Assembly (NCBI RefSeq): GCF_020667845.1
Contig: NZ_JAFMPQ010000017.1
Location: forward strand, 1 to 64,000
DNA length: 64,000 nucleotides
Origin: Cognatishimia sp. F0-27
GTDB taxonomy: Bacteria > Pseudomonadota > Alphaproteobacteria > Rhodobacterales > Rhodobacteraceae
Reading direction: 5' to 3'
Position 1 is the first letter of the stretch, and each line of letters begins with the position of its first letter. The position numbers and the translations under genes are program-made. Below, in pieces: positions 1 to 8,777 of the stretch. The notes beneath the pieces are model-generated. The model saw only the letters and a list, made by a program, of their open reading frames with translations. It did no database searches and was not told the origin of the DNA.

Positions 1-96
1 AAGGATTGGCGGCGTGTGGCCACACGATACGACCGATGTCCCAAGGTCTTCCTATCAGCAATCGCACTCGCAACCATGGTCATCTATTGGCTATGA
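1..96 (+). mobile_element. IS5-family transposase, C-terminal end (cut by window edge)
   Basis: The first 96 bases read in frame 1 as 31 residues and a TGA stop. The peptide begins KDWRRVATRYDR, continues with CPKVFLSAIALA and ends in WL, which I recognise as the C-terminal tail of IS5-family (DDE) transposases. The family cuts and pastes or copies short elements. The rest of the gene lies left of the window, so I cannot say whether the element is intact. Only about 10 bases separate its stop from the coding frame of the neighbouring broken hydrolase, so the right inverted repeat must lie in or close to bases 97-107. Confidence 0.75.
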
Positions 97-103
97 GCCC
101 TGA

Positions 104-649
104 CCTTACCTCGCGGAGAACCCTGACAAGGTTCAAAGCGCCGTGTTGATCGAGCCGGGATATCTCGATGCCGATGGCCGGACGTCCTGGGAGACGGAAA
201 GCCGTCGATACATGTCCGGGTTCCGTTACGGGTGGCAGGCATTGCTCACCGGTTTTCGCGCGCAGCATGTGTCCGGGCCGGACGCGGCAGCGCAGGAAGA
301 CTTCCTTGTTGGCCATATGGTCGGCATTTTCACAAATCATCCGGATAATCCGTATCATTGCGGTGATGGCTATTCCGCGCCCAATTGGCGGTTTGGGGCC
401 TTGTCCAGCAGCACGTGGCGCAACGCGCCCGATGCGGCAATGGATCGCCTCGCGTTCGGAGCGACCGCGTTTTCCGGTTCCGTCCTCTTGATGTCAGGGG
501 CGTGCAACAATTGGTTGGGCCCGCTGCAGCCATCTTTTCTTTCCCGGTTTGAAAACGCCGCCCTCGCGGTCATCCAGGATGCCGGGCATGACGTGGTCTG
601 GGACAATCCTGACGCGGCGCTTGCGGCAATTAGCGCCTTTCTTGATTGA
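104..649 (+). pseudogene. alpha/beta hydrolase, 5'-truncated by IS insertion
   Basis: The frame opens directly after the IS end with PYLAENPDKV followed by SAVLIEPGYLD, which is internal sequence of an alpha/beta-hydrolase (beta strand and following turn, as in proline iminopeptidase-like enzymes). The end of the fold is intact: LLMSGACNNWLGP, then the presumed catalytic histidine in QDAGHDVVWDNP and a stop at 647-649. The nucleophile elbow and everything before it are missing. A GTG at 143 could start a 168-residue product but that would lack the active serine. I infer a recent disruption, because the remaining frame has no internal stops. Confidence 0.7.
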
Positions 650-980
650 CGCAATGATCGTGGCGGTATCGGCGCAAGGCTCTGGTGCGAGCCGGGGGGC
701 TGTGGTGCAAGCGCGGGGCTGTCTCCGCCGAGTGAGCGTCGTCCGCCGATGTTGAGAAGGCGCGGCGCATTGGCGTCGCCTGCTGGCTGCTTCGGTCACA
801 GATCGTGACAGGGGCATAACGACAAGCGCTGCGGTCTTTGCGTTGTCGCCCGCATGACGCCTAGGACTGACCCTTGCCCCGCGCGCAGAGCGGGTTTGCG
901 GGATGGACCGGCTGCGTATCCGGGCGCGTCGCGCGGGTGATTGGCAGCCGATCCCTGTTTTGATGTTTGGTGAGGCGGGC
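650..980. other. intergenic stretch without a recognisable gene
   Basis: This 331-base stretch lies between the broken hydrolase and the 3' end of the ectoine operon. It is GC-rich, has only short overlapping frames with no family signature, and I see no strong terminator hairpin with a T tract for either side. Confidence 0.5.
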
Positions 981-2402
981 TCACGCAGCGATTGTCATGG
1001 CCACAGCGCTCGGCTGGGCAAAGAAGTCCTCGTGCAAGGCCTTGATCGCCTTGTCGCGATCCGCTCTTTCCATGATGAATTGCGTGTCCACGCTGCGCGG
1101 ACCTTGCGTCGCGCCAACCGATGCCATGCCCGCCTTCTCCAGCGCGCGCAAGCCGCGTGTTAGCACGCTGAGACCGCGAAGGTCGCGGCCAAGCACAGAC
1201 ACGAGCGCGAGCTTGCGGCTGGTGACTTCGGCTTGCGGGTATCGCTCTGTCAGGTCGGCCTCAACCCGCCGCATCGCCTTCAAGGACGCGTCGACATAGT
1301 GGGTGATCGTGTTCGCATTCGAGACTTTCGAAACGATCCGCACATTGTGACGCGTCAAGGCTTCGAGGATCGCGGCGTCATACCCTTTCACGCCGACCAT
1401 ATCCTGTTCGAACAGCTCCAACGCAATGATGTCGAGGCCGGTCACCATCTCGACCGCGGCTGTTTCCGCCGGTTGATCGTCGATCACGGTGCCGTGCTCC
1501 GAAGGCTCGAATGCATTGGTGACGCGCAGGGGCACGCCGGCCTGCCGAAGCGTCTTGGCGGCCGAGGGGTGAATTGCCTCCATGCCAAGATTTGCCATCT
1601 GGTCGGCCACGTCGTAATTCGTATGCCCCAGCGTCCGCACGGCTTCGGTGCCAACAAGGTTCGGATCAGCGGAAGAGAGATGGAACTCCTTGTGGATGAT
1701 CGCCTCTTGCGCGCCGGTCAGGGCGGCCAGCTGCGAAAAGGTGACCTCTGAGTAACCCCGGTCAAATTCGCGCATGAGACCCTCACGGCACTGCGCATAC
1801 CCTGTCACGACCGGCATCTCCGCCGCAGGATCGATCCCTTGCATGGCACCTCTGATCCGGTCATCCAGCGACAGGTTTCCGTTGTCGCGCCACCCGGACA
1901 GGTCCACGAACCGCGTATTGACGCCTGCGCGCATCAGCATAAGGCTCGTCACATAGGCCGAATGCGCCTCACCCAGACCGGACAGCAATTCGCGGATCTG
2001 CATCAGATGCGTGTTCAGTCGAAAATGGCCATAGGAACACAGCCGTTGGAGGTCGATCAGGCAATTGCGGGCGCCTTCGATCCGCTCCTGCACAAAGGCG
2101 GTGGCCTGCGCAATGTCCGCCGGGTGATCGAGCACCTTTTCATGCGCGCCGATCATCGCCTCACGGGCGCGGCTCAGCGCGTCGTGCCACCCATGCGTCT
2201 CCTCAGCGTTGGCAAAGGCAGCGTAGACACCCTGTTCGCCGGTCTTCTTGTGCTCCAGAAGCAGGTTGGTGATGCCGCCGAAAGCGGACACCACGAAGAT
2301 CCGGCCATAGCGCGGCACCCCTGCGTCCATGAACAGTGTGTCGCGCAATTCATGCAGGCGCGACATCGACGTCCCGCCGATCTTTTCCACCGTGTGAGTC
2401 AT
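981..2402 (-). CDS. ask: ectoine-specific aspartate kinase (Ask_Ect)
   Basis: Aspartokinase makes L-4-aspartyl phosphate, the first step toward aspartate semialdehyde, the precursor of ectoine. The chosen start gives 473 residues beginning MTHTVEKIGGTSMS, where KIGGTSM is the N-terminal kinase motif (KxGGTS); a longer frame upstream only overlaps ectC. FVVSAFGGITNLLLEHK follows near residue 35. C-terminal regions with VSVLGRDL and IVSKVSNANTITHY look like the ACT domains. It is the last gene of ectABC-ask, one base after the ectC stop, so translation is likely coupled. Ectoine-operon aspartokinases are known to be less subject to feedback inhibition by lysine or threonine; that this one is so is inference from context. 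Confidence 0.93.
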   Translation of the reverse strand: MTHTVEKIGGTSMSRLHELRDTLFMDAGVPRYGRIFVVSAFGGITNLLLEHKKTGEQGVYAAFANAEETHGWHDALSRAREAMIGAHEKVLDHPADIAQATAFVQERIEGARNCLIDLQRLCSYGHFRLNTHLMQIRELLSGLGEAHSAYVTSLMLMRAGVNTRFVDLSGWRDNGNLSLDDRIRGAMQGIDPAAEMPVVTGYAQCREGLMREFDRGYSEVTFSQLAALTGAQEAIIHKEFHLSSADPNLVGTEAVRTLGHTNYDVADQMANLGMEAIHPSAAKTLRQAGVPLRVTNAFEPSEHGTVIDDQPAETAAVEMVTGLDIIALELFEQDMVGVKGYDAAILEALTRHNVRIVSKVSNANTITHYVDASLKAMRRVEADLTERYPQAEVTSRKLALVSVLGRDLRGLSVLTRGLRALEKAGMASVGATQGPRSVDTQFIMERADRDKAIKALHEDFFAQPSAVAMTIAA

Positions 2403-2403
2403 C

Positions 2404-2805
2404 TCAGGCCTCGCCTTCTCCCGGCGCTGCATAGGATCCGTCCTCGCGATGCACCTCGGTGCCGGTGACGGGCGGGTTGAAGCAGCATGCCATGATGAGT
2501 TCTTCGTCGGCCCGCAGCGTGTGACGGTCATGCTTGTCGAGCGCATACATCACACCGGGCTTGATCTCATGGGTCTCGCCGGTGGCAAGATCCGTGATCG
2601 AACCGGTCCCCTGCATGCAATACACGCTTTCGAAGTGGTTCTTGTACTCGAAGGTGTGCTCCGAACCGGCCTCGAGGAAGGTGACATGGAACGAAAACCC
2701 CATGCCGTCACTGGCAAGCAGCATGCGCACGCTCGACCACTGGGCGTCAGACACGACGCGGTCGCGCTCCGATTTGATGATCTCGTTGAAATCTCTGACA
2801 ATCAT
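2404..2805 (-). CDS. ectC: L-ectoine synthase EctC
   Basis: Catalyses the ring closure of N-gamma-acetyl-2,4-diaminobutyrate to ectoine, the last step of the pathway. The 133-residue protein is a single cupin barrel of normal family length. It begins [10 protein letters not shown], and the expected iron ligands are visible as Glu59 (HFESVYC), Tyr87 (GVMYALD) and His95 (KHDRHTL); these line up with the ligands reported for the Paenibacillus enzyme with a constant shift of two residues. It lies 5 bases after ectB and 1 base before ask. No ectoine hydroxylase ectD follows, so hydroxyectoine is not made from this operon. Confidence 0.97.
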   Translation of the reverse strand: MIVRDFNEIIKSERDRVVSDAQWSSVRMLLASDGMGFSFHVTFLEAGSEHTFEYKNHFESVYCMQGTGSITDLATGETHEIKPGVMYALDKHDRHTLRADEELIMACCFNPPVTGTEVHREDGSYAAPGEGEA

Positions 2806-2810
2806 GTGTG

Positions 2811-4097
2811 TTACTCCGCCGCCATCTTGAAGCTTCCGGTGACGTTGCGTGCCGCGTCGATGAGGATATCGAGCCCTTTGCGCAGCGTCTCGTCGGGTGT
2901 GGTCAACGGGGCAAGGATCTTGACCACTTCGTCATCCGGGCCGGATGTCTCGACAATCAGACCATTCCGGAACGCATGGGCGCAGATCTCACCGGCCAGA
3001 TCGCCGGAGCCAACATCGACACCGCGCATCATGCCACGGCCTTTGAGATAGGCGCCCGGAACCATGTCGGCGATCGCCTGAAGCCCTGCCTCAACGAGGT
3101 CTGCCCGGCGGGCAATATCCCGCTGTAGCGCCTCATCGGCCCAGAATTTCTCGATGGCAACGCGGGCGGTCACAAAGGCATGCGTGTTGCCGCGGAACGT
3201 GCCGTTATGCTCTGCCGGGCCCATCACGTCATGTTCCGGCTTCACCAGAACCAGCCCCATGGGCAGACCAAAACCGGAAACCGACTTCGCCAGCGTGATG
3301 ATATCGGGTGTGATCCCCATCTCATCGAAGGAAAAGAAGGTGCCGGTCCGGCCACAACCGGCCTGGATATCATCGACAATCAACAGTGCCCCGTGGTCGG
3401 CCGCGAGCGTTGCGACCCGTTTGACCCAGTCGGGGCTGGCGGCGTTGAGGCCCCCTTCGCCCTGCACCGTCTCAAGCAGGATGGCCGCCGGCGCGTCCAT
3501 GCCCGACGAGGCATCGGTGAGCATCGCTTCGAGCAAGTCGCAGGTATCGAACTCTGCACCCATGTAGCCGTCATACGGCAAGCGCGTCACGTTGCTCAGG
3601 CTCATGCCTGCCCCGCCGCGATGATAGCCGTTTCCGGTTGCCGCAAGCGCGCCTTGAGTCACGCCGTGAAACCCGTTGGTGAACGCGATCACGTTGGTGC
3701 GCCCGGTGGCCTTTCGCGCGATCTTCATCGCCGCTTCGACGGCATTGGCGCCGGTCGGGCCGACAAACATCAATTTGTGGTCCATGCCGCGCGGCTTGAG
3801 GATATGCGTCTCGAATGTTTCGATGAATGCACCCTTGGCGTCGGTGTGCATGTCGAGACCGTGGGTGATCCCGTCATTGGAGATATGGTCCACCAGCGCC
3901 GCTTTCATGTCGGGGTCATTGTGACCGTAGTTCAGCGACGAGCAGCCGGCGAGGAAATCGATATAGCTGCGCCCGGCAGTGTCGGTCATTTCCGACCCTT
4001 GCGCGGTTGCAAAGACGGTATCAAAGCCGCGGCAATAGCTGCGGGCCTCGGATTCACGGCGTTTGAAGACAGGCATATTGGAGGGGTTCGTAGACAT
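2811..4097 (-). CDS. ectB: diaminobutyrate--2-oxoglutarate transaminase EctB
   Basis: Moves an amino group from glutamate to L-aspartate-4-semialdehyde to give L-2,4-diaminobutyrate, the committed step to ectoine. The 428-residue protein is a class III PLP aminotransferase: [13 protein letters not shown] binds the cofactor phosphate, [15 protein letters not shown] holds the Asp that contacts the pyridine nitrogen (about residue 243), and Lys271 in [10 protein letters not shown] is the Schiff-base lysine. It begins [16 protein letters not shown]; the [13 protein letters not shown] start is characteristic of EctB rather than of other class III enzymes. Second gene of the operon, 44 bases after ectA. 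Confidence 0.97.
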   Translation of the reverse strand: MSTNPSNMPVFKRRESEARSYCRGFDTVFATAQGSEMTDTAGRSYIDFLAGCSSLNYGHNDPDMKAALVDHISNDGITHGLDMHTDAKGAFIETFETHILKPRGMDHKLMFVGPTGANAVEAAMKIARKATGRTNVIAFTNGFHGVTQGALAATGNGYHRGGAGMSLSNVTRLPYDGYMGAEFDTCDLLEAMLTDASSGMDAPAAILLETVQGEGGLNAASPDWVKRVATLAADHGALLIVDDIQAGCGRTGTFFSFDEMGITPDIITLAKSVSGFGLPMGLVLVKPEHDVMGPAEHNGTFRGNTHAFVTARVAIEKFWADEALQRDIARRADLVEAGLQAIADMVPGAYLKGRGMMRGVDVGSGDLAGEICAHAFRNGLIVETSGPDDEVVKILAPLTTPDETLRKGLDILIDAARNVTGSFKMAAE

Positions 4098-4141
4098 ACG
4101 ACCTCTTTTTCATTGTTGCGATGTAAGGAGTGACGTCTGGG

Positions 4142-4672
4142 TCAGGCGGCTTTCGCGAAGCTCTGCGCCAGAGGAATCGTGACAAGGTTTTCAGTCTTGT
4201 GGCGTTTCTGGAAGTGCGCGGCCTGTTTGTAATAGGGCTCCGCGTCGAGCTGGCTGCCCTGCAGCTTGCCGAACTTGCGGAAAAGTGCCCAGGACGCGTC
4301 GTTGTCCGACGTGATCGTGGTCTGGATGCGCTGCACACCGTCACAGGCCTTGCGCCCGAGGATTTCCTGAAGCATGCGACCGCCCAGGCCAAGCCCGCGG
4401 GCGTCTTCCGCAACGGCCACCTGCCAGACAAAGAGCGTTTCGGGATCGTTCGGCATCACATAGGCAGAGATCCACCCGACCGCCTTTCCCTCAAGCTCGG
4501 CCACTACGCATGTGTCGGCGAAGTGATCACATTGGATCACGTTGCAATACATGGAGTTCTCATCCAGCGGCTTGCAGGACCGGATCAATTCCCAGATCGC
4601 CGCACCGTCGGTTGCCGTCGGCTTGCGCAGATTCGGAACTCTGGCTCGAGCAAGATCACGCGGGTGCTTCAT
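4142..4672 (-). CDS. ectA: L-2,4-diaminobutyrate acetyltransferase EctA
   Basis: GNAT-fold acetyltransferase that makes N-gamma-acetyl-2,4-diaminobutyrate from acetyl-CoA. The 176-residue frame shows LRKPTATDGAAIWELI at the N-terminus and the acetyl-CoA loop in VAEDARGLGLGGRML, with the conserved ETLFVWQVAV strand before it. First gene of ectABC-ask. The start is preceded on the coding strand by AGGAG, 7 bases from the ATG, and by the promoter and palindrome listed separately. Confidence 0.96.
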   Translation of the reverse strand: MKHPRDLARARVPNLRKPTATDGAAIWELIRSCKPLDENSMYCNVIQCDHFADTCVVAELEGKAVGWISAYVMPNDPETLFVWQVAVAEDARGLGLGGRMLQEILGRKACDGVQRIQTTITSDNDASWALFRKFGKLQGSQLDAEPYYKQAAHFQKRHKTENLVTIPLAQSFAKAA

Positions 4673-4703
4673 CGGTTGGCTCCTGAATTGTTTGATCGTC
4701 GAA

Positions 4704-4736
4704 CTATCATGATAGGTTTAATGCTTCAACAGGCAA
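4704..4736 (-). promoter_or_regulatory. ectABC-ask promoter with palindromic operator on the -10 box
   Basis: On the minus strand TTGCCT (4736-4731), a 16-base spacer and TATCAT (4714-4709) form a good sigma-70 type promoter about 37 bases upstream of the ectA ATG. The -10 box sits inside the perfect 12-bp palindrome CTATCATGATAG (4704-4715), which is the sort of site a MarR-family dimer binds. The region around it is unusually AT-rich for this genome. That EctR is the protein binding here is inference from the divergent gene arrangement. Confidence 0.55.
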
Positions 4737-4916
4737 ATAATTTACGCTGTAGAAATTGAGATAATCAGGGAAAAATCTGAAAAATTTATTGAAAACAAAG
4801 AATATTTTCGGAGGTATTTCATAGATATGTAGTTTGATTAACGAAACACTCGCGCCTTTTCAAGCGACTGCTTTCTTCCTATGCTGAGCCTCCGGCAGGA
4901 TTGTGTGGGAGCGCCT

Positions 4917-5399
4917 ATGGATCGGGTTGACACGAGTTTGATCGCCCTGCGTCGCATCTTGCGTGCCACCGAGCTTTTTGGTCGTGAGTTGAAGAAAACG
5001 GCCGGAGTGACGGCGGTGCAGTTCCGTGTTCTGCAGATCATCGCCGAAACCGGGAATGCCACTGCGAAAACCATTGCGCAGCGCATGCGCGTGTCACAAG
5101 GCACTGTGACGTCTCTGGTGGACAAGCTGGTGCGCGACGGCATGGTCCTGCGCGAGAAATCCACCGAGGATCGACGTCAAACCCACATTCATATCACCCC
5201 GAAGGGCCTGCAAACGCTGAACGAGGCGCCTGATCCGCTACAGCAGCGTTTTGTGCGGAAGTTCGAGGCCATGGAGGATTGGGAGCAAGCCATGCTTGTC
5301 GCCAGTCTGGAGCGCGTCGCCTCCATGCTCGACGCCGAAGAGATCGATGCATCACCGGTTCTGGATACCGGGGAAATCAAACAGCAGGAGGAGCGTTGA
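4917..5399 (+). CDS. ectR: MarR-family regulator of the ectoine operon (EctR-like)
   Basis: A MarR/winged-helix repressor of 160 residues if started at the ATG at 4917, which has GGGAG five bases upstream; an ATG at 4881 has no ribosome site. The DNA-binding region reads TAVQFRVLQIIAE, then KTIAQRMRVSQGTVTSLVDKL (recognition helix) and the wing DRRQTHIHITPKG. It is transcribed away from ectA over a 244-base AT-rich gap. MarR-type EctR proteins repress ect operons in halotolerant methylotrophs; assignment of the same role here rests on position and on the palindrome over the ectA -10 box. What signal releases it is not visible. Confidence 0.8.
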   Translation: MDRVDTSLIALRRILRATELFGRELKKTAGVTAVQFRVLQIIAETGNATAKTIAQRMRVSQGTVTSLVDKLVRDGMVLREKSTEDRRQTHIHITPKGLQTLNEAPDPLQQRFVRKFEAMEDWEQAMLVASLERVASMLDAEEIDASPVLDTGEIKQQEER

Positions 5400-5667
5400 A
5401 CGGAACCCACATCTTGCGCGTCTGCAAGGATTGCCACAGAGCGGATAGAACGGCTTTTTCCCGGTGGCCACAGGCCTTCCAGTGACGACATGAGGAACGA
5501 GCGGTTCCCATGTGAAGGCACCGCAGGATCGGGCCTCGCGGCGCGTTCTTTGACCTGTAAATCTGGAACAATGGTCAGAAGCGAGCCTGTGCACCGCTGA
5601 ACAGACACGGGGCGGACCGCCGGAAATGCTGCACGCACCCGCAGGCGCACCGATCACTGTGACAGGG

Positions 5668-6249
5668 TCAGAACCGTGTGCCAGTTTCGGCAGGCGGTGC
5701 CGTCACGACCTGACCAGGCGTCGGGGTCAACTCAGGGGACCCGAGCACCATCGACCACCAGATCTTGCCGTTTTCCTCCTGATACCAGGCAAGACCAAGC
5801 TCGCGCGCGGCCGGATCGAGGATCACGGCACGGGTGGAGGGCTGTTCCATCCAGGCGGCGAGTGTTTCCAGCTCCGTCTCATAGGTCTCAGAGAGGTTTT
5901 CGCCGATCAGGCGACCGGTGTAGCCGACCCGCTGCACGCGGTCGATCGGCGAGGATCCGTCTGACCCGAAGTGCCATGGGCGGTTTTGAACGCTCATATC
6001 GCGGGCATGGGTTGCAGCCGCCGCGTTCAGCCGCGAATTGAGCCGAACCGCCTCAAGGCCCGCGGTCTGTCGCAGGGCATTCACAGCATCAAGCATCCGG
6101 AACTGGATGCGGCCTTTGTCCCCGGCACTGATTCGGTAGACCCGGCTCCGGGGCTTGCCATCCGGCGCGAGGGTCGGCTCCTGGACCGGCGCGGCGCAGG
6201 CAGCAAGGGCGGCAGCAGAAGACATGAGAAGGAAAGCGCGGCGTTGCAT
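5668..6249 (-). CDS. CAP-domain (SCP/YkwD-like) lipoprotein
   Basis: The 193-residue product begins MQRRAFLLMSSAAALAACAAP: a short signal peptide with a lipobox ending LAAC, so the mature protein is probably lipidated at Cys18 and anchored in the envelope. Residues about 48-160 form a CAP domain: NALRQTAGLEAVRLNSRLNA, ATHARDMS with its conserved His, and ENLSE followed by a WMEQPSTRAVIL helix and a final strand ELGLAWYQ. Bacterial CAP proteins (YkwD-like) are common but their biochemical activity is mostly unknown. Transcribed divergently from the L,D-transpeptidase gene, which suggests an envelope role, but nothing more specific can be claimed. Confidence 0.8.
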   Translation of the reverse strand: MQRRAFLLMSSAAALAACAAPVQEPTLAPDGKPRSRVYRISAGDKGRIQFRMLDAVNALRQTAGLEAVRLNSRLNAAAATHARDMSVQNRPWHFGSDGSSPIDRVQRVGYTGRLIGENLSETYETELETLAAWMEQPSTRAVILDPAARELGLAWYQEENGKIWWSMVLGSPELTPTPGQVVTAPPAETGTRF

Positions 6250-6350
6250 CGCAAGAACTCTCTAAGATTATGTTGAAACCGGCTTACACTTGGACGCGTT
6301 GCACTTCAAACGCACATCGGCGTGAGTCTGCCAGATGACGTTCGTTTGAT

Positions 6351-6379
6351 TTGCGAGTGCGGTATTCAGGCAATATAGC
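6351..6379 (+). promoter_or_regulatory. putative promoter of the L,D-transpeptidase gene
   Basis: TTGCGA (6351-6356), a 17-base spacer and TATAGC (6374-6379) lie 35 bases before the ATG, which itself has AAAGGAG eight bases upstream. The -10 box matches four of six consensus positions. Confidence 0.35.
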
Positions 6380-6413
6380 CTAGGGTAAGTTTTCAAGCCG
6401 AAAGGAGCTTGTC

Positions 6414-7013
6414 ATGACAAAATTTCGTTCAAGCGGTCTGAGCCGTCGCAGCTTCCTTGCGGGGACAGCCGCCCTGTCCGCCACCCCGGTGTTGGCACAG
6501 CAGGATCCGAATGTGAACGCTGTCGAGATCGAGCGCGACATCACACCGGTGACGCGCCGCAATATCTCCAGTTTCCGGACCCTCGACTGGCAGCCGTATT
6601 TCTCCAACCTGAACAGCGGTGCCATTCTGGTCGATATCGACAGCCGGGCCCTTCACTACTGGGAAGAGAACGGCCGCTATCATCTCTATCCGTCGTCGGT
6701 TCCGCTGACGGAGGATCTCACGCGTCGTGGTCGCACCCGCGTGACCCTCAAAGATCCGAGCCCTGACTGGCGCCCGACCCCCTCGATGAAGATCCGCAAC
6801 CCCGAATGGCCCGACTACGTGCCGCCCGGCCCGGATAACCCTCTTGGCACCCGTGCGCTGCATCTGAGCTGGACCTACTACCGCATCCACGGCACGCATG
6901 ACACACGCAAGATCGGGCGTCGTTCGTCGAACGGTTGCATCGGGCTGTACAACGAGCACATCGAAGAACTTTACGAGATGGCGAATGTTGGCACCCAAGT
7001 GTTGCTAATTTGA
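6414..7013 (+). CDS. Tat-exported L,D-transpeptidase (YkuD domain)
   Basis: A 199-residue exported enzyme. The N-terminus SRRSFLAGTAAL is a twin-arginine signal, with likely cleavage after VLAQ near residue 28. The YkuD domain covers about residues 60-199: it begins with AILVDIDSRALHYW and ends with the catalytic motif HGTHDTRKIGRRSSNGCIGLYN, in which His161-region and Cys act in the cysteine transpeptidase reaction (signature HGT...SxGCI). Such enzymes make 3-3 peptidoglycan crosslinks or attach proteins such as Braun-type lipoproteins. Single gene between divergent and downstream envelope genes. The Tat signal, common in roseobacter homologues, is the unusual trait compared with Sec-exported enterobacterial members. 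Confidence 0.9.
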   Translation: MTKFRSSGLSRRSFLAGTAALSATPVLAQQDPNVNAVEIERDITPVTRRNISSFRTLDWQPYFSNLNSGAILVDIDSRALHYWEENGRYHLYPSSVPLTEDLTRRGRTRVTLKDPSPDWRPTPSMKIRNPEWPDYVPPGPDNPLGTRALHLSWTYYRIHGTHDTRKIGRRSSNGCIGLYNEHIEELYEMANVGTQVLLI

Positions 7014-7155
7014 CGCCAAGTCCGAGCGGAGCCTCGATTTTGCCGTTTGACAGAATTGCAAATTGCTCGAAATGCTGCTTGAACCGAGTCACGAGGTAAG
7101 TCTTGGGTGTCTATTGTCCCGATCCTGGGCCATAGGCAATTATCTGGAGGATAAC

Positions 7156-7353
7156 ATGAAAAAAATCGCACTCGCAGCGGCATTCGCTGGCGCAGCTTCG
7201 ACCGCAATGGCCGGTTCCTATGCAAAAGACGAAGTCGTGATGGAGCCCGTCGTGGTTGTTGAAGAGACTGCACAGTCCTCTTCTTCCGCTGGCATCCTGA
7301 TCCCGCTTCTGCTTGTTGTTCTGGTTGCCGCAGCTGCAACGCAGTCCAACTAA
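7156..7353 (+). CDS. small secreted or membrane protein of unknown function
   Basis: A 65-residue product starting MKKIALAAAFAGAASTAMAG, a clear signal peptide, followed by a short acidic stretch (KDEVVMEPVVVVEET) and a hydrophobic segment AGILIPLLLVVLVAAAA near the C-terminus. Start chosen at 7156 because CTGGAGGATAAC precedes it. A strong terminator follows 22 bases after the stop, so it is a single-gene transcript. I recognise this as a small family seen in Rhodobacterales but know no function. It could be a tiny inner-membrane protein or a secreted one processed further. Confidence 0.7.
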   Translation: MKKIALAAAFAGAASTAMAGSYAKDEVVMEPVVVVEETAQSSSSAGILIPLLLVVLVAAAATQSN

Positions 7354-7374
7354 GTCGGACGGTTTCAAGATCTT

Positions 7375-7407
7375 TAAAAAGGCGGTGCCGCTGGCGCCGC
7401 CTTTTTT
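7375..7407 (+). terminator. Rho-independent terminator of the small secreted protein
   Basis: TTTAAAAA is followed by GGCGGTGCC, loop GCT, GGCGCCGCC and TTTTTT. The 9-bp stem has one G-T wobble and a clean T tract. Confidence 0.85.
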
Positions 7408-7620
7408 GTATCCGGCGCTGCGGTCGGCGCGGGTGAAGCTAGCCGGCCGGCGCATTGTCTGGTGTGGTGCCGCCATCCTTTGCTGCGGTTGATCGCGGAC
7501 CGAACCTAATGGCAAGGCGCACCCCACGCGACCCAGGCCTTGGGTGCAGGCACCCATCTGGTCTGCACATGCGACTACACGGTTGCCCGCTCTGCGCGAC
7601 GCAGCTCCAAAGCGCGCACC

Positions 7621-7650
7621 AAAAAAGGCGCAGCCCGAAGACTGCGCCTT
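7621..7650 (-). terminator. Rho-independent terminator of fbpA
   Basis: On the minus strand AAGGCGCAG, an 8-base loop, CTGCGCCTT and a T run form a perfect 9-bp stem 23 bases after the fbpA stop. Confidence 0.9.
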
Positions 7651-7673
7651 GATCGAACCCTATCGGGCGTGGA

Positions 7674-8696
7674 TTACTTCCAGCCTGCCTCAGCGAGGAT
7701 GCGCTGCGCCGCACCGATGTTATCGGCAATATCGGACAGGGAAATCGCGTCCGGCCGGAAAATCCCCAGAGCGGCAACCGACGGCGCAAGGCCGATGCCG
7801 GGCACCGCCGGGTATTCGTCGTTCCCAGCGGAGAAATACTGCTGAGCCTGCTCGGAGGCGAGATATTCCAGGAAGGTGATCGCGTTGTCGCGGTTCGGTG
7901 CATGCGCCGCAACACCGCCACCAGAGATGTTCATGTGGGCGCCGATATCGTCCTGATTCGGGAACACCCAACCGATCTGATCGAGGCTGTCGGACAGGCC
8001 GGACACATCGCGGCGGATCGCACGGGCGTAATAATACGTGTTGGACATCGCGATATCGCACTCGCCGGACACGATGCCCCGCAGCTGATCGGTGTCACCG
8101 CCCTGCGGATCGCGTGCGAAGTTGTTGACCACGCCCTTCGCCCATTCAAGCGCCGCGTCCTCGCCAAGATGTGCCGTGATCGCAGCCACGATGTTCTGGG
8201 TGTAGACGTTGGAGGAGGAGCGAATACAGACCTGACCCTCATAGGCGGGATCGGCCAGATCCTGATAGGTCATCGGTGGATTGGTCACATCGTTCTTGTC
8301 GTAGAACAGAATGCGGGCGCGCTGCGAGAAGGCGAACCACTGGTTGTCCTCGTCCTGGAGATAGGCGGGGATCTTTGCTTCGAGCAACTCGCTGTCGATG
8401 GATTGGAGCAAGCCCATCTCCTTGGCGCGGGTGATGCGCACGGTATCGACGGTCAGGAACACATCGACGGGGGAGTTTTCGCCTTCGGCGTCCATGCGCG
8501 CGATCAGCTCGTCGGCATTGCCCTCGATGCGGTTGATCGTGATCCCGGTCGCTTCGGTGAAGTCCGAATAGAGTCGTTCATCCGTGTCGTAGTGGCGGGA
8601 GGAATAGAGGTTGAGCTCGTTGGCGCTGGCCTCGGCATAGCTTGTCAGGGCCATGGCCGTGGTCGCGATTGCGAGGAGGGATGTCTTGCTCGTCAT
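7674..8696 (-). CDS. fbpA: periplasmic Fe(3+)-binding protein of an iron ABC transporter
   Basis: A 340-residue class of iron-binding protein (FbpA/FutA type) that hands ferric iron to an FbpB-type permease. Signal peptide MTSKTSLLAIATTAMALTSYAEASA, then the mature start ELNLYSSRHYDTDERLY; the Tyr and His there and the run NTYYYARAIRR near residue 225 supply the usual ferric-iron ligands. The fold ends PSVAALGIFRPD. The gene stands alone between two non-coding stretches with its own terminator; the matching permease gene is 17 kb away at 25902. Upstream it carries the same WTTGTCAGA-type sequence as fbpB, so iron-responsive control is likely. No ATPase gene (fbpC) is present nearby. Confidence 0.92.
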   Translation of the reverse strand: MTSKTSLLAIATTAMALTSYAEASANELNLYSSRHYDTDERLYSDFTEATGITINRIEGNADELIARMDAEGENSPVDVFLTVDTVRITRAKEMGLLQSIDSELLEAKIPAYLQDEDNQWFAFSQRARILFYDKNDVTNPPMTYQDLADPAYEGQVCIRSSSNVYTQNIVAAITAHLGEDAALEWAKGVVNNFARDPQGGDTDQLRGIVSGECDIAMSNTYYYARAIRRDVSGLSDSLDQIGWVFPNQDDIGAHMNISGGGVAAHAPNRDNAITFLEYLASEQAQQYFSAGNDEYPAVPGIGLAPSVAALGIFRPDAISLSDIADNIGAAQRILAEAGWK

Positions 8697-8777
8697 CAGA
8701 TGCTCCGTTGGAGGTTATTCCTTACTTTTTTGGTCAATTACAGGAATGGCGCAACAAATCAACCCTTCCTTATCAAA

